45,451 nt of DNA, taken from Bacillota bacterium (GTDB lineage: Bacteria; Bacillota; Clostridia; Christensenellales; Aristaeellaceae). The stretch is from positions 1-45,451 of the forward strand of contig JAEYOV010000042.1 in NCBI GenBank assembly GCA_023411395.1, written 5' to 3'. Of this stretch, positions 15,574 through 24,547 are shown piece by piece (the first letter of the stretch is position 1; each line of letters begins with the position of its first letter). Below the pieces are notes generated by a model that was given only the letters and a program-made list of their open reading frames with translations, did not search any database and was not told the DNA's origin. Position numbers and translations under genes: made by a program.

Positions 15574-17724
15574 CTATTTCTTTTCCGCCGGGGGAATCAT
15601 GGTGAGGGAGATCCGGTTCTTGTCCTTTTCCACGGAGGCGACCCAGACCTTGACGATATCCCCCACCTTCACGGCTTCGCCGGGATGATTCACCCTGCGC
15701 CGGCTTAATTGGGAAATATGGACCAGCCCGTCCCGGTGGACGCCGATGTCCACAAAGGCCCCGAAATCGGCCACGTTGCGTACCGTTCCCATCAGCTCCA
15801 TGCCCGGCTTCAAATCCTCCAGGGTGAGCACATCGCTTCGCAAAAGGGGCGGAGGCAGCTCATCCCGGGGGTCGCGGCCGGGCTTTTCCAGTTCCTTCAC
15901 GATGTCGCGGAGTGTGGGCAGGCCGATACCCAATTGTTTGGCTGCTTTATCCGCGCCAAGCTCCTCCACCTTTTTGGCGATGTTACCGGGAGCGGTACGC
16001 ACCGTAAGGCCCGCAAGCTTCAAAAGCGCTTCCGCCGCCTCGTAAGATTCGGGATGGACGCCGGTGTTTTCCAATGGGTTCTTGCCGCCGGGAATGCGCA
16101 AAAAGCCGGCGCACTGCTCAAAGGCCTTGGGACCCAGCTTGGGCACTTTTTTAAGCCCCGCCCGGGTGGGAAAAGGCCCGTTTTCTTCCCGGTAGGCAAC
16201 GATGTTTTGCGCCACGGTGCCGTTGATACCGGCAATGTGGCTGAGTAGTGACGGGCTGGCGGTGTTCACATCCACCCCCACGGCGTTGACGCAGTCTTCC
16301 ACCACGCCCGATAGCGCCGCGTCCAGCTCCGCTTCCTTCAGGTCGTGCTGGTACTGGCCCACCCCGATGGACTTGGGGTCGATCTTCACCAGCTCCGCCA
16401 GCGGGTCCTGCAATCGCCGGGCAATGGATACGGCGCTGCGCAGCGATACGTCGAACTGGGGGAATTCCTTGGCGGCCAGAGGCGAGGCAGAATAGACGGA
16501 GGCCCCCGCCTCGGAAACCACCATGTAGGCTAGGTTTTCCCCCGGCATGTCGTGAAGCACAGAAACAAAGAATTCTTCCGTCTCCCGGGAGGCGGTTCCG
16601 TTACCGATGGCCGCCACCTGGATGCGGTACTTGCGAATGAGCTTTTTCACCGTGTCCTTCGCCTGCTCCACCCGGCCGTGGCTGGGCAGGGGAAAGATCA
16701 CGGCTGTATCCAGCACCCGGCCTGTTTCATCCACCACCGCCGTTTTGCAGCCGGTGCGGATGCCGGGGTCCAGCCCGATGGCAGCCTTGCCCCGAACGGG
16801 GGGCTGCATCAACAGCGGCTTCAAATTCTGGGCAAACACCCGTACCGCGGCTTCCTGGGCACGGTCGGTCAGGTAGCCGCGAAGCTCGTTTTCCAGGGAA
16901 GGGGCAATCAGCCGCCGGTAGCTGTCCTCCGCCGCCATTTGCACATACTGGGTGGTGATGCTGCCGTGCCGCACGAAGGGACGGGCCACTTCCGCAATGG
17001 CATCTATCTCTTCCACCGCAAGGGAAACCTTCAAAAAGCCCTCCGCCTCGCCCCGGTTCATGGCCAGCACCCGGTGGGAGGGCATCAGGCGCAGCGGCTC
17101 CTGGTAATCGTAGTACATGCGGTATACGGAGTCCTCCTCCTTGGCCGCCTTCACCATAACCTGGCAGGTGCGCCGGTACAGCTCCTTCAATTTGGTCCGG
17201 ATTCCGGCGTCGTTTGAAAAATCTTCAGCCAGGATGTCCATGGCGCCGGCGATGGCCGCCTCCGTGTCGGGAACACCTTTTTCTTCCGATACGTAAGGTA
17301 CGGCCAGATCGTCCGCTTTGCCTGCCTTAACGGCCTGCACAAGAAGTATATTGGCCAGCGGCTCCAGACCCCGTTCCCTGGCCACGGTGGCCCTGGTGCG
17401 GCGCTTGGGCCTGAAGGGGCGGTAGATGTCCTCCAGTGCTCCCGTGGTTTCCGCCGCACCGACGGCCTTTTGCAATTCCTCCGTCAAAACGCCCTGCTTT
17501 TCCAGGGAAGATAGTATCTCCTCCCGCCGCTTTTGCAGCGCGCGAAGCTGGGTAAGCCGCAGGGAAATATCCCGCAATACCTGGTCGTTCAGCTCCCCGT
17601 GCTGCTCCTTGCGGTAGCGGGCGATAAAAGGCAGCGTATTTCCTTCATCCAGCAGGCGGATCACCGCCTCCGCCTGCCAGAGCTGAATATGAAATTCCGT
17701 AGACAAAGTGTTTGCGAATGTCAT
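15574..17724 (-). CDS. tex: Tex-family RNA-binding transcription accessory protein
   Basis: A 716-aa protein of normal Tex length. The N-terminal helical region has the family block LPFIARYRKE. The YqgF/RNase H-like domain carries GLDPGIRTGCK near residue 325, tandem helix-hairpin-helix motifs follow (about 490-560, LLSHIAGINGTVAQNIVAYR), and an S1 RNA-binding domain occupies about 640-712 (GTVRNVADFGAFVDIGVHRD). Tex binds nucleic acids and affects transcription and stress responses in bacteria. The ATG follows GAAGGA at 6 bases. It is monocistronic and divergent from argS, with a promoter at 17800-17829. Confidence 0.95.
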   Translation of the reverse strand: MTFANTLSTEFHIQLWQAEAVIRLLDEGNTLPFIARYRKEQHGELNDQVLRDISLRLTQLRALQKRREEILSSLEKQGVLTEELQKAVGAAETTGALEDIYRPFRPKRRTRATVARERGLEPLANILLVQAVKAGKADDLAVPYVSEEKGVPDTEAAIAGAMDILAEDFSNDAGIRTKLKELYRRTCQVMVKAAKEEDSVYRMYYDYQEPLRLMPSHRVLAMNRGEAEGFLKVSLAVEEIDAIAEVARPFVRHGSITTQYVQMAAEDSYRRLIAPSLENELRGYLTDRAQEAAVRVFAQNLKPLLMQPPVRGKAAIGLDPGIRTGCKTAVVDETGRVLDTAVIFPLPSHGRVEQAKDTVKKLIRKYRIQVAAIGNGTASRETEEFFVSVLHDMPGENLAYMVVSEAGASVYSASPLAAKEFPQFDVSLRSAVSIARRLQDPLAELVKIDPKSIGVGQYQHDLKEAELDAALSGVVEDCVNAVGVDVNTASPSLLSHIAGINGTVAQNIVAYREENGPFPTRAGLKKVPKLGPKAFEQCAGFLRIPGGKNPLENTGVHPESYEAAEALLKLAGLTVRTAPGNIAKKVEELGADKAAKQLGIGLPTLRDIVKELEKPGRDPRDELPPPLLRSDVLTLEDLKPGMELMGTVRNVADFGAFVDIGVHRDGLVHISQLSRRRVNHPGEAVKVGDIVKVWVASVEKDKNRISLTMIPPAEKK

Positions 17725-17799
17725 TTGAATCCTTCAATCCTTTCGCTGCGCCCAAGCACAAAGAAGTGTAAAACTCCTCCGCTCATAAGGCTACCCTTT

Positions 17800-17829
17800 A
17801 TTGTAGCCTGAAAAGGCAGTGAATTTCAA
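17800..17829 (-). promoter_or_regulatory. Promoter of tex
   Basis: On the minus strand -35 TTGAAA (17824-17829) and -10 TACAAT (17800-17805) are 18 bases apart. The spacer holds a small GCCT/AGGC inverted repeat. The leader to the tex start is about 70 bases. Confidence 0.5.
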
Positions 17830-17874
17830 GCCTTATTCATTTTGTAGCTTACATGCCATTTTTTATAATGAATC

Positions 17875-17932
17875 GAAGTTTTTGAGGGATGGGTGCGGGA
17901 AGGGAGATTTTTTCAAAAAGCTCCCTTCCCGC
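17875..17932 (+). repeat. Palindromic intergenic repeat, copy 1
   Basis: GAAGTTTTT (from 17875) leads into a perfect 12-bp stem: GCGGGAAGGGAG (17895-17906) pairs with CTCCCTTCCCGC (17921-17932), and the loop adds TTTTT/AAAAA pairing. A second copy with the same flank and loop design lies at 31229-31300. It sits between two divergent genes, upstream of both promoters, so it is not an ordinary terminator here. Confidence 0.75.
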
Positions 17933-17953
17933 GAACCTTATGCATCAAATCCG

Positions 17954-17982
17954 TTGCGCCGGGCACTTCGCTATGGTAAGAT
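17954..17982 (+). promoter_or_regulatory. Promoter of argS
   Basis: TTGCGC (17954-17959) and TAAGAT (17977-17982) are 17 bases apart, about 40 bases before the argS start. No T-box specifier or antiterminator sequence is visible in the short leader. Confidence 0.45.
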
Positions 17983-18022
17983 AGACCGTACAATATTTCC
18001 AGCGCCCAAAGGAGAATGGCCC

Positions 18023-19741
18023 ATGGATATGAAAGCCCGCATTGCCGCATTGATCGAGGCCGGCATGGAAGCCGCCTGGCCCGGTATGGAAAACCTGCCC
18101 GGCCGGGAGGAGATCGAAGGATTTTTGGAAATCCCCCCGGAACGGGAGATGGGCGACTACGCCTTTCCCTGCTTCCGCCTGGCGAAAGTTTTAAGGGCCG
18201 CGCCGCCCATGATCGCCTCCCGGCTGCAAGGCGCCATCGTCGCGCCCCAGGTGGCCCGCCTTGACTGCGTGGGCGGGTATCTGAATTTCTTTCTGAACCG
18301 GGAGAACTTTGCAAGAGAAACACTGCAAACCGTGCTTGACGCCGGGGAAAAATGGGGCGCGTCCCAGGAGGGCGCGGGCAAAACCATCTGCCTGGATTAT
18401 TCCTCCATCAACATCGCCAAGCGGTTTCATATAGGCCACCTTAGTACCACCATGATCGGCCACAGCCTGAAACGGATTTTTGATTTCCTGGGTTACAAAA
18501 CCGTGGGCATCAATCACCTGGGCGACTGGGGCACGCAGTTTGGCAAAATGATTGCCGCCTACAAGCATTGGGGTTCCGAGGAAATGGTGGCTGAAGGCGG
18601 CGTGCAGGCGCTGGTGGATTTGTATGTGCGCTTCCATGAAGAAGCAGAAAAGAATCCCGCTTTAGAGGATGAAGGCCGGGCCTGGTTCAAAAAGATCGAG
18701 GACGGCGACGAAGAAGTTCTCGCCATCTTCAATTGGTTCAAGGACATGACCCTTAAAGACAGCCAGAAGGTGTACGACTTACTGGGCGTCTCCTTTGACT
18801 ATTACACCGGAGAAAGCTTCTACAGCGACAAGATGGACCGGGTGGTCAGGGAATTGAGGGATAAGAACCTGCTCACATTGAGCGAGGGCGCCTCCATCGT
18901 CGATTTGGAGGAATACAAGATGCCTCCTTGCCTGATTTTGAAGCGGGATGGGGCCACGCTTTACCCCACGAGGGACATCGCCGCGGCGCTGTACCGGTAC
19001 GATACCTTCCATTTTGACAAATGTTTGTATGTTGTGGCTTATCAGCAGGACCTGCATTTCCGCCAGTGGATGAAGGTTGTGGAGTTGATGGGCTACCCCT
19101 GGGCCAAGGACCTCATTCACGTGCCCTTTGGCATGGTTTCCTTCGAGGGCCAGGCGCTGGCCACAAGGAAAGGCCATGTGGTCTATCTGGAAGAGCTGCT
19201 GGAACGCGCCCAGGAAAAGGCCATGGCCATCATTGAGGAAAAGAGCCCGCACCTTATAAATAAGGCCGATGTGGCCCGGCAGGTGGGCATCGGCGCGGTG
19301 ATCTACGCCGATCTTCAAAACAACCGCATCAAGGACATCGACTTCTGGTGGGACAGGGCGCTGAATTTTGACGGCGAAACGGGGCCGTATGTGCAGTATA
19401 CCCATGCAAGGTGCTGTTCCCTGCTTCGCAAGGCGGAAGAAGTACCGTTGCCTGAACCTGACTACGAAGCGCTTACCGACGACGAGGCCCAGGAAATTCT
19501 GCGCCAGCTCTCCCGCTTCCCGGAGACGGTGAAGGAAGCCGCGCTGCGTTACGAGCCTTCCATTCTGACCAGGGCTGTTACCGACCTGTGCCAGGCCTAC
19601 AACAAGTTCTATTACGAGCACCGCATCCTGGACGATGGCGACGGCCTGGCCGCCGCCCGGGTGAAGCTGACGGAAGCGGTCAAAAATGTGGTGAAGCAGG
19701 GGCTGTACCTCATCGGCATGGAAGCCCCGGAACGGATGTAG
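18023..19741 (+). CDS. argS: Arginine--tRNA ligase
   Basis: This 572-aa class I synthetase charges tRNA-Arg. The N-terminal additional domain (residues 1-100) recognises the D-loop. The catalytic core has HIGH as FHIGHL near 134 and LGDWGTQFGK shortly after. The KMSKS loop is replaced by ATRKGH near 380, a normal variation in ArgRS. The C-terminal DALR anticodon-binding helical domain runs from about 455, with ALRYEPSILTRAV and CQAYNKFYYEHRIL. The ATG at 18023 follows AAGGAG by 8 bases; an in-frame upstream extension to 17819 runs through the palindromic repeat and promoter and is rejected. ATG at 18029 is a possible alternative. Confidence 0.96.
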   Translation: MDMKARIAALIEAGMEAAWPGMENLPGREEIEGFLEIPPEREMGDYAFPCFRLAKVLRAAPPMIASRLQGAIVAPQVARLDCVGGYLNFFLNRENFARETLQTVLDAGEKWGASQEGAGKTICLDYSSINIAKRFHIGHLSTTMIGHSLKRIFDFLGYKTVGINHLGDWGTQFGKMIAAYKHWGSEEMVAEGGVQALVDLYVRFHEEAEKNPALEDEGRAWFKKIEDGDEEVLAIFNWFKDMTLKDSQKVYDLLGVSFDYYTGESFYSDKMDRVVRELRDKNLLTLSEGASIVDLEEYKMPPCLILKRDGATLYPTRDIAAALYRYDTFHFDKCLYVVAYQQDLHFRQWMKVVELMGYPWAKDLIHVPFGMVSFEGQALATRKGHVVYLEELLERAQEKAMAIIEEKSPHLINKADVARQVGIGAVIYADLQNNRIKDIDFWWDRALNFDGETGPYVQYTHARCCSLLRKAEEVPLPEPDYEALTDDEAQEILRQLSRFPETVKEAALRYEPSILTRAVTDLCQAYNKFYYEHRILDDGDGLAAARVKLTEAVKNVVKQGLYLIGMEAPERM

Positions 19742-19770
19742 ATATTCGGGTGGAAAAAGCGATTTGCCAT

Positions 19771-19904
19771 GCCTTCTCCTTGAGGAGAAGGTGGCACGAA
19801 GTGCCGGATGAGGTGTTAAGCCAAAAAATCATACCAGAAATAGCACCCTCTCCTTACACCTCATCAGTCGCCTCCGGCGACAGCTTCCCCTCAAAGGGGA
19901 AGCC
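19771..19904. repeat. MITE-like intergenic repeat with inverted ends
   Basis: The left end (CTTCTCCTTGAGGAGAAG, then a GATGAGGTGT block ending at 19816) is mirrored at the right end by ACACCTCATCA (from 19856) and CTTCCCCTCAAAGGGGAAG. Each end also folds as its own small hairpin. About 40 bases of unrelated sequence lie in the middle. I recall this kind of element, with GATGAGGTG arms, as frequent between genes in gut Clostridia. The left hairpin lies 30 bases after the argS stop and may also end that transcript. Confidence 0.7.
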
Positions 19905-20064
19905 ATAACTGTCGCGATTGGTTGACCGAACACTTTCCGAGAAACGAAAATCAGTGCTTTGAAAAAAACTCTTTCTGCCAACCCAAAATGAAAAAGCCCC
20001 GCCCATGGCAACAGGCAAAATTTCGAATCCTCACCCGCGCATATTCCGCATTTCGCGGGGTATG

Positions 20065-20199
20065 CTAGCATTGGGGCGGATGATCTGTAAGGATCATTTC
20101 GAACCGGCGCATGAAGGCCTTTCGTTCCTTTTTTTCAATGTAGAGCGTGGAATTGGAAAGCGCCTGTGTGGATGTGAGAGAGAAAAAGAAGCTGTGCAT
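20065..20199 (-). CDS. Possible 44-aa ORF, unsupported
   Basis: On the minus strand an ATG at 20199 opens 44 codons rich in Lys/Arg/Glu in the middle (YIEKKERKAFMRRFEMILTD). No ribosome binding site precedes it and the same frame is open well upstream. A GCATA/TATGC hairpin (20039-20065) begins at its stop codon. It may be a small gene, or the coding look of a repeated structured element. Listed only because the surrounding 600 bases hold no better candidate. Confidence 0.18.
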   Translation of the reverse strand: MHSFFFSLTSTQALSNSTLYIEKKERKAFMRRFEMILTDHPPQC

Positions 20200-20509
20200 G
20201 TGCCCGTTCGATTGCGGCAAGCAACCCTTTCCTTTTTTATAGGTGGTTTGCTTTACCCCGCAGGCCCTGAAAGGATATTCCGTAATGGAGTATCCTTTCT
20301 TACTTTCGAGAAAATGGCGATGCCCTTTTCTCGGGTATGCACTTTTCTCCTGTAGTCCTGCGCATCGTCCTGCGCTTCGCTTGGCCGATATTCCGTTTTC
20401 AAATGGCAAAGCCATTTGAAAGCTCCAGGCTCGGGCAGTTGCCAGCCAAGGCGCTCGCCGCCACCCCGTTATGAAACTGCCCTGTATTTTTCCGTGAATG
20501 CGTGTCAGA
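20200..20509. other. Gene-free stretch with three inverted repeats
   Basis: This end of the 770-base gap after argS holds GAAAGGATA (20269-20277) pairing with TATCCTTTC (20291-20299); TTTCAAATGGC (20397-20407) pairing perfectly with GCCATTTGAAA (20411-20421) over AAA; and GGGCAGTT (20433-20440) pairing with AACTGCCC (20475-20482). On the minus strand the last two come just after the hybrid kinase stop at 20510 and could serve as its 3' end, although neither has a T-run. No gene is supported. Confidence 0.55.
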
Positions 20510-23437
20510 TCAACTTTCCGGAGATTGCGGTTTTATGCCGTCATTCAAGTACGCATCAATTTCCATTATCAGCGTCTGAAGTAACGCTGCAAAAAGCGCC
20601 TGGTATCTTGGCACCTCCTCTTTATCGTGTGCCTGAAGCGCTTTTTGCAGCTGTGCGGCGGCTTCCTGCACCCGCCTGGCGCCAATGCTGCCGGAGATGC
20701 CCTTGATTTTGTGCACGATCTGCACGGCCTGGTCATCATTCCCGGCCTTGATTTGTTCTGCCAGCGACGACACAATGCAAGCATTTTCCTCTTTGTATTC
20801 CCTAAGCACCATGCGGTAGACTTCCTCGCTGCCTCCAATTCTGCGCAGGCCGTCGCCAATATCCAGCACAGGGCCGGCGGTATCCCGTGCTTCGGCCATG
20901 GGTACTGTGGCAGAAGCATTCCTGCCCCTGAGCAATTCCAGTATAGTGATGATTAATTGGTCGGGCTCAAACGGCTTGCTGACGTAATGGTAAATCCCGT
21001 GGCGCCTGCACTTTTCCTTCACATCGGCTACGGCATCCGCTGTCATGGCGACAATGGGAATCTCTTTGTCGGTTTTGCGGATGATGTCGCTGGCGGCATA
21101 CCCGTCCATCACAGGCATGTGTATGTCCATGAGAATCAAATCCAGGTTTTTTTTATTTTCAGCAAAAAAGGTACAGGCTTCCTGGCCGTTTTCAGCCTTG
21201 GACACCCGGAGTCCCGCCTGCTCCAGTATGGTCTTTGCGATAAACTGATTTGTTTTGTTATCCTCCACCAGCAGGATATGGTAGGGAAACGCGGCTGTAA
21301 GCGATGCCTGCGCCGCCTGCTTCGCATCTGCCTGGGGAGGCTTGACGCCGAACATTTCAATGATGCCGTTATACAAAACGGAAGGAATCACCGGCTTTGC
21401 AACGGCAAGGTCAATGCCCGCGGCCTCCGCCTCTTCAAACAGATCCTCCCTGGCCATGGGCACAAGAAGCATGCATTTTAACGGCTGCCCTGCAAAGGAC
21501 GGTTTTCTTGCCTTGCCTGCGAATAGGATGCCGCCCTCCCCAGGTGTCATATGGTCTACCACCAGCAGATTGTAAGGCAACCCTTCCTCCAGGGCTGCTT
21601 CCCGCAGTTTTTGCATGGCCTCCTCCTGGGAGGCGGTGTGGTCCGCTGCAATGCCAAAGGACTGCAGTGCCTCCAAAAGCGTAACGGCGCCGTCGCTCCT
21701 GTCCAACACCAGCGCGCGTATGCCGGCAAAGCAGTTGACTCCCATCTTCTGATCACAGGTTTGCTCTTTGGCCGCGTCCGTCTTCAGCGGAAGCCGCACC
21801 GTAAAGACCGAGCCTTCGTTCAAAACGCTGTGAACCTCAATCTCTCCGCCCAACATGTCGGTAAGGCTTTTGACGATGGACAGCCCCAGGCCTGTACCCC
21901 CAAAACGGCGGCTGATGCTGGAATCGCCCTGGTCAAAGGGAACGAACAGCCGCTTGACCTGCTCCTCATGCATGCCGATGCCCGTATCCCTTACGGCAAA
22001 CTCCGTCATGGGCGGGCTGTTCTCCTGGAGCACGGTACGGACAGAAAGCGTGACCGACCCCTGATCCGTGAATTTCACGGCATTGCTCAAAAGGTTGGTC
22101 AGAATCTGTTCGATTCTGGCCGGATCACCAAGAAAACCGGAAGGCATCTCCGGCGCCTTGTCCATGATCAGCTCGATACCCTTCTCCTGCACCCGGATGG
22201 AGAGTATATTCATGATCCGCTGGAGAACCCTGTCCAGCTCAAAAGAAATGTTCTCAATCTCCACTTTCCCGGCTTCGATTTTGGAAAAGTCGAGAATATC
22301 GTTGATGACGCCCAGCATATTCCTGGCGGCCTGATTCAGCTTCTCCAGGTAAATGCTCTGGGTTGGCGTTACACCGGCCTTTTTGATCAGATAGGACATG
22401 CCCGTAATCGCGCTCAGCGGCGTTCTGATTTCATGGGACATTCTGGCCAGAAAAAGGGATTTGGTCTGGTTGGCCTGCTCCGCCTCCTCTTTGGCGGCCT
22501 TCAACTCCTCCTGTGTTTTTTTCCGCATGACGATTTCGCGCCGCAGCCGCATGATCCAAAAAAGGGATACGGCAAGAACCAGTGCAATGACCGAGCCGAC
22601 AATCACGGCGATGCGGATGACCCCCGAATAATCGGCATCCGTTTGAACACCGATCCACTTGTTGTTGATGGCTATTTTTTCTTCGTTGCCAATGCTGCGC
22701 AGTGCCTTGTTGAGAATGGAAACAAGCTCCGGCCAGTCATCACGGACGGCAAAATGCAACCCCTGCGGGCTTTGCGTGGGAATGGTGATGTATTTCAGAT
22801 TTGCGATGCCATTGGTCCTGGCAAGGTAGCTGGAAGTGGTAAGGTTGCCGATAAAAGCCTGCTCCCTGCCTTGGGAAACGGCCTGGAGCGCTTGCGGCAC
22901 CGTATCATACAAGTTCAAGGAAATCGCCTCGAAGGATTGCAGGTAACCGTGATGGGAGCTGTGCGCCTGTACCGCCACATGCTTTCCGCCAAGGTCTTCA
23001 AAGGATTTGATGGTACGGTTGTCCTCATGGACAAAGATGACGCGCTGAAAGGTGTAGTAGGAATCCGAGAAGAGAAAATACTTTTCCCGTTCCGGCGTTT
23101 TTGCCACACAGGGCAGCACATCCAGTTCCCTTTCCACCGCCTTCTCGTGAGCTTCCGACCAGGTGATGTCCTGCGCGGGAACCATTGCAAGGCCGGTTTG
23201 CTTACTGATCAGCCCGATATAGTCTGCGGCGATGCCCTTGTACTCCCCGTCCGTATCTATGAACTCATAGGGGATGAACGTGGGGTCAATGCCAAGCCTG
23301 ATCACCGGGTGCGCATCGATGAATTCCTTTTCCGCCTCCGTAAGGCTGATGCCGCCCCCCAAGGCCGGAAGGGGAAAAAGGAGAGAGCAAACAAACCAGG
23401 CTGCCGCCATGCCAAGGATACGGCTCTTTGTCTTCAT
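20510..23437 (-). CDS. Hybrid sensor histidine kinase with periplasmic-binding-type sensor, two REC and Hpt domains
   Basis: A 975-aa multidomain kinase. A signal-like segment is followed by an extracytoplasmic SBP_bac_3 (PBPb) sensor (about 30-255), a membrane segment (about 265-285), a coiled coil, HisKA with the phospho-His in SHEIRTP (near 335), HATPase with NLLSNAVKF, DTGIGM and GTGLGLSI, a divergent REC (about 590-710), a canonical REC with LMDIHMP (Asp near 770) and KPF, and an Hpt domain with VHKIKG (His near 908). This is a BvgS/EvgS-like phosphorelay. The ATG at 23437 has GAGG 9 bases upstream; an in-frame ATG at 23452 overlaps the stop of the preceding gene as ATGA but lacks a ribosome site. 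It is the last gene of a three-gene operon. Confidence 0.93.
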   Translation of the reverse strand: MKTKSRILGMAAAWFVCSLLFPLPALGGGISLTEAEKEFIDAHPVIRLGIDPTFIPYEFIDTDGEYKGIAADYIGLISKQTGLAMVPAQDITWSEAHEKAVERELDVLPCVAKTPEREKYFLFSDSYYTFQRVIFVHEDNRTIKSFEDLGGKHVAVQAHSSHHGYLQSFEAISLNLYDTVPQALQAVSQGREQAFIGNLTTSSYLARTNGIANLKYITIPTQSPQGLHFAVRDDWPELVSILNKALRSIGNEEKIAINNKWIGVQTDADYSGVIRIAVIVGSVIALVLAVSLFWIMRLRREIVMRKKTQEELKAAKEEAEQANQTKSLFLARMSHEIRTPLSAITGMSYLIKKAGVTPTQSIYLEKLNQAARNMLGVINDILDFSKIEAGKVEIENISFELDRVLQRIMNILSIRVQEKGIELIMDKAPEMPSGFLGDPARIEQILTNLLSNAVKFTDQGSVTLSVRTVLQENSPPMTEFAVRDTGIGMHEEQVKRLFVPFDQGDSSISRRFGGTGLGLSIVKSLTDMLGGEIEVHSVLNEGSVFTVRLPLKTDAAKEQTCDQKMGVNCFAGIRALVLDRSDGAVTLLEALQSFGIAADHTASQEEAMQKLREAALEEGLPYNLLVVDHMTPGEGGILFAGKARKPSFAGQPLKCMLLVPMAREDLFEEAEAAGIDLAVAKPVIPSVLYNGIIEMFGVKPPQADAKQAAQASLTAAFPYHILLVEDNKTNQFIAKTILEQAGLRVSKAENGQEACTFFAENKKNLDLILMDIHMPVMDGYAASDIIRKTDKEIPIVAMTADAVADVKEKCRRHGIYHYVSKPFEPDQLIITILELLRGRNASATVPMAEARDTAGPVLDIGDGLRRIGGSEEVYRMVLREYKEENACIVSSLAEQIKAGNDDQAVQIVHKIKGISGSIGARRVQEAAAQLQKALQAHDKEEVPRYQALFAALLQTLIMEIDAYLNDGIKPQSPES

Positions 23438-23448
23438 GGCACTCAACC

Positions 23449-24522
23449 TCATGGCTGCTGCTGAACAAACGTATCGGCAATTTTTTTGATATCCGCCTCA
23501 ATCTCAAAAAATGCATCCGTAATCTCCGGATCAAAATGCTTTCCTCTGTCTTTTTCAATCATGGACAAGGCCTCCTCATGGGAATATGCCTCCTTATAAA
23601 CACGCTGGCTGACCAACGCGTCGTATACGTCAATAAGGGCCATCAGCCTGCCTGCCAGAGGGATATCCTTGCCCGCAAGGCCTTTGGGATAACCCGAGCC
23701 GTCGTATTTTTCGTGATGCGACGCGGCGATTTCCATGGCCGTGCGAATAAAAGAAAGGCCGCTGCCGTTGCAGTTCCTGGAGCATAGCGCATCCACACCA
23801 TAGACCACATGCTTTTTCATGATTTCAAACTCTTCCGGGGTCAGCCTGCCGGGCTTGAGCAGGATGTTGTCGGGGATGCCTACTTTCCCGATGTCATGCA
23901 GCGGCGCTGTTGAGAACAATTCCTGTATATACGCGTCTGTCAATATGTTCCCGTACGGCTCTTTTGTACGCAAATGTTCGCAGAGGGCCTTCATCATCCA
24001 CTGGGTCCGCCTGGTGTGGTTGCTGGATTCCACATTGCGCACTTCCAGCAGGCTCACCAGCGCCTGGATGGTTATATCCCTGGTCTGGTTCAGTTCCCGC
24101 GTACGCTCCTGCACCGCGTTTTCCAGCGCGATATTATGCTGCTCCAGTGATTTGCGGGCATTTACCAAATTGCTGTGAACCGCGATCCTCTTTAAAAGGG
24201 AAGGCAGATTCAAGGGCTTTCTGATATAGTCTACAGCCCCCAATTCAAGCCCCTTGATCTCGTTGTCGATTTCATCATAATTTGTCAGAATGAGTGTTGC
24301 GATTTTTTTGTATTCAGGATTGAGTCCCATGGCCTCCAGCACTTGAAACCCGTTCATACGCGGCATGTTCAGATCCAGGATCATGATGCCGATGTCCGGA
24401 TTTTTCTCAAGCTGCTCCATGGCCTCCACGCCGTCATAGGCGATCATCGGATTGTATTCCCTGAGCATATTCTTCAAGAGCATAACATCCGCTTTTGAAT
24501 CATCCACAATCAACAGCTTCAT
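23449..24522 (-). CDS. Response regulator with HD-GYP domain
   Basis: A 357-aa protein. The N-terminal REC domain (1-120) has the acidic pair in IVDDSKAD, the phospho-acceptor Asp in LDLNMP near 50, and Lys in RKPLNLP. A helical linker leads to an HD-GYP domain (about 150-345) with HTRRT, LHDIGKVGIPD near 210 and HHEKYDGSGYPKGL near 275, all metal ligands present. Intact HD-GYP domains usually hydrolyse cyclic di-GMP or related dinucleotides. It lies between the binding-protein gene and the kinase gene and is the likely output of the kinase. ATG at 24522 chosen; an in-frame TTG three codons earlier sits too close to AAAGG. Confidence 0.92.
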   Translation of the reverse strand: MKLLIVDDSKADVMLLKNMLREYNPMIAYDGVEAMEQLEKNPDIGIMILDLNMPRMNGFQVLEAMGLNPEYKKIATLILTNYDEIDNEIKGLELGAVDYIRKPLNLPSLLKRIAVHSNLVNARKSLEQHNIALENAVQERTRELNQTRDITIQALVSLLEVRNVESSNHTRRTQWMMKALCEHLRTKEPYGNILTDAYIQELFSTAPLHDIGKVGIPDNILLKPGRLTPEEFEIMKKHVVYGVDALCSRNCNGSGLSFIRTAMEIAASHHEKYDGSGYPKGLAGKDIPLAGRLMALIDVYDALVSQRVYKEAYSHEEALSMIEKDRGKHFDPEITDAFFEIEADIKKIADTFVQQQP

Positions 24523-24547
24523 GCGTATCAAGCCTTTCTGCCGCGTT

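Noticed and set aside
17725..18022. T-box riboswitch upstream of argS
   Set aside because: The leader after the promoter is only about 30-40 bases and lacks the T-box sequence; the strong hairpin there lies upstream of the promoter.
21551..23464. A 637-codon open frame on the plus strand opposite the hybrid kinase
   Set aside because: The minus strand encodes an unmistakable multidomain kinase here; the opposite frame is open only because of GC-rich codon use and has no recognisable domain or ribosome site.
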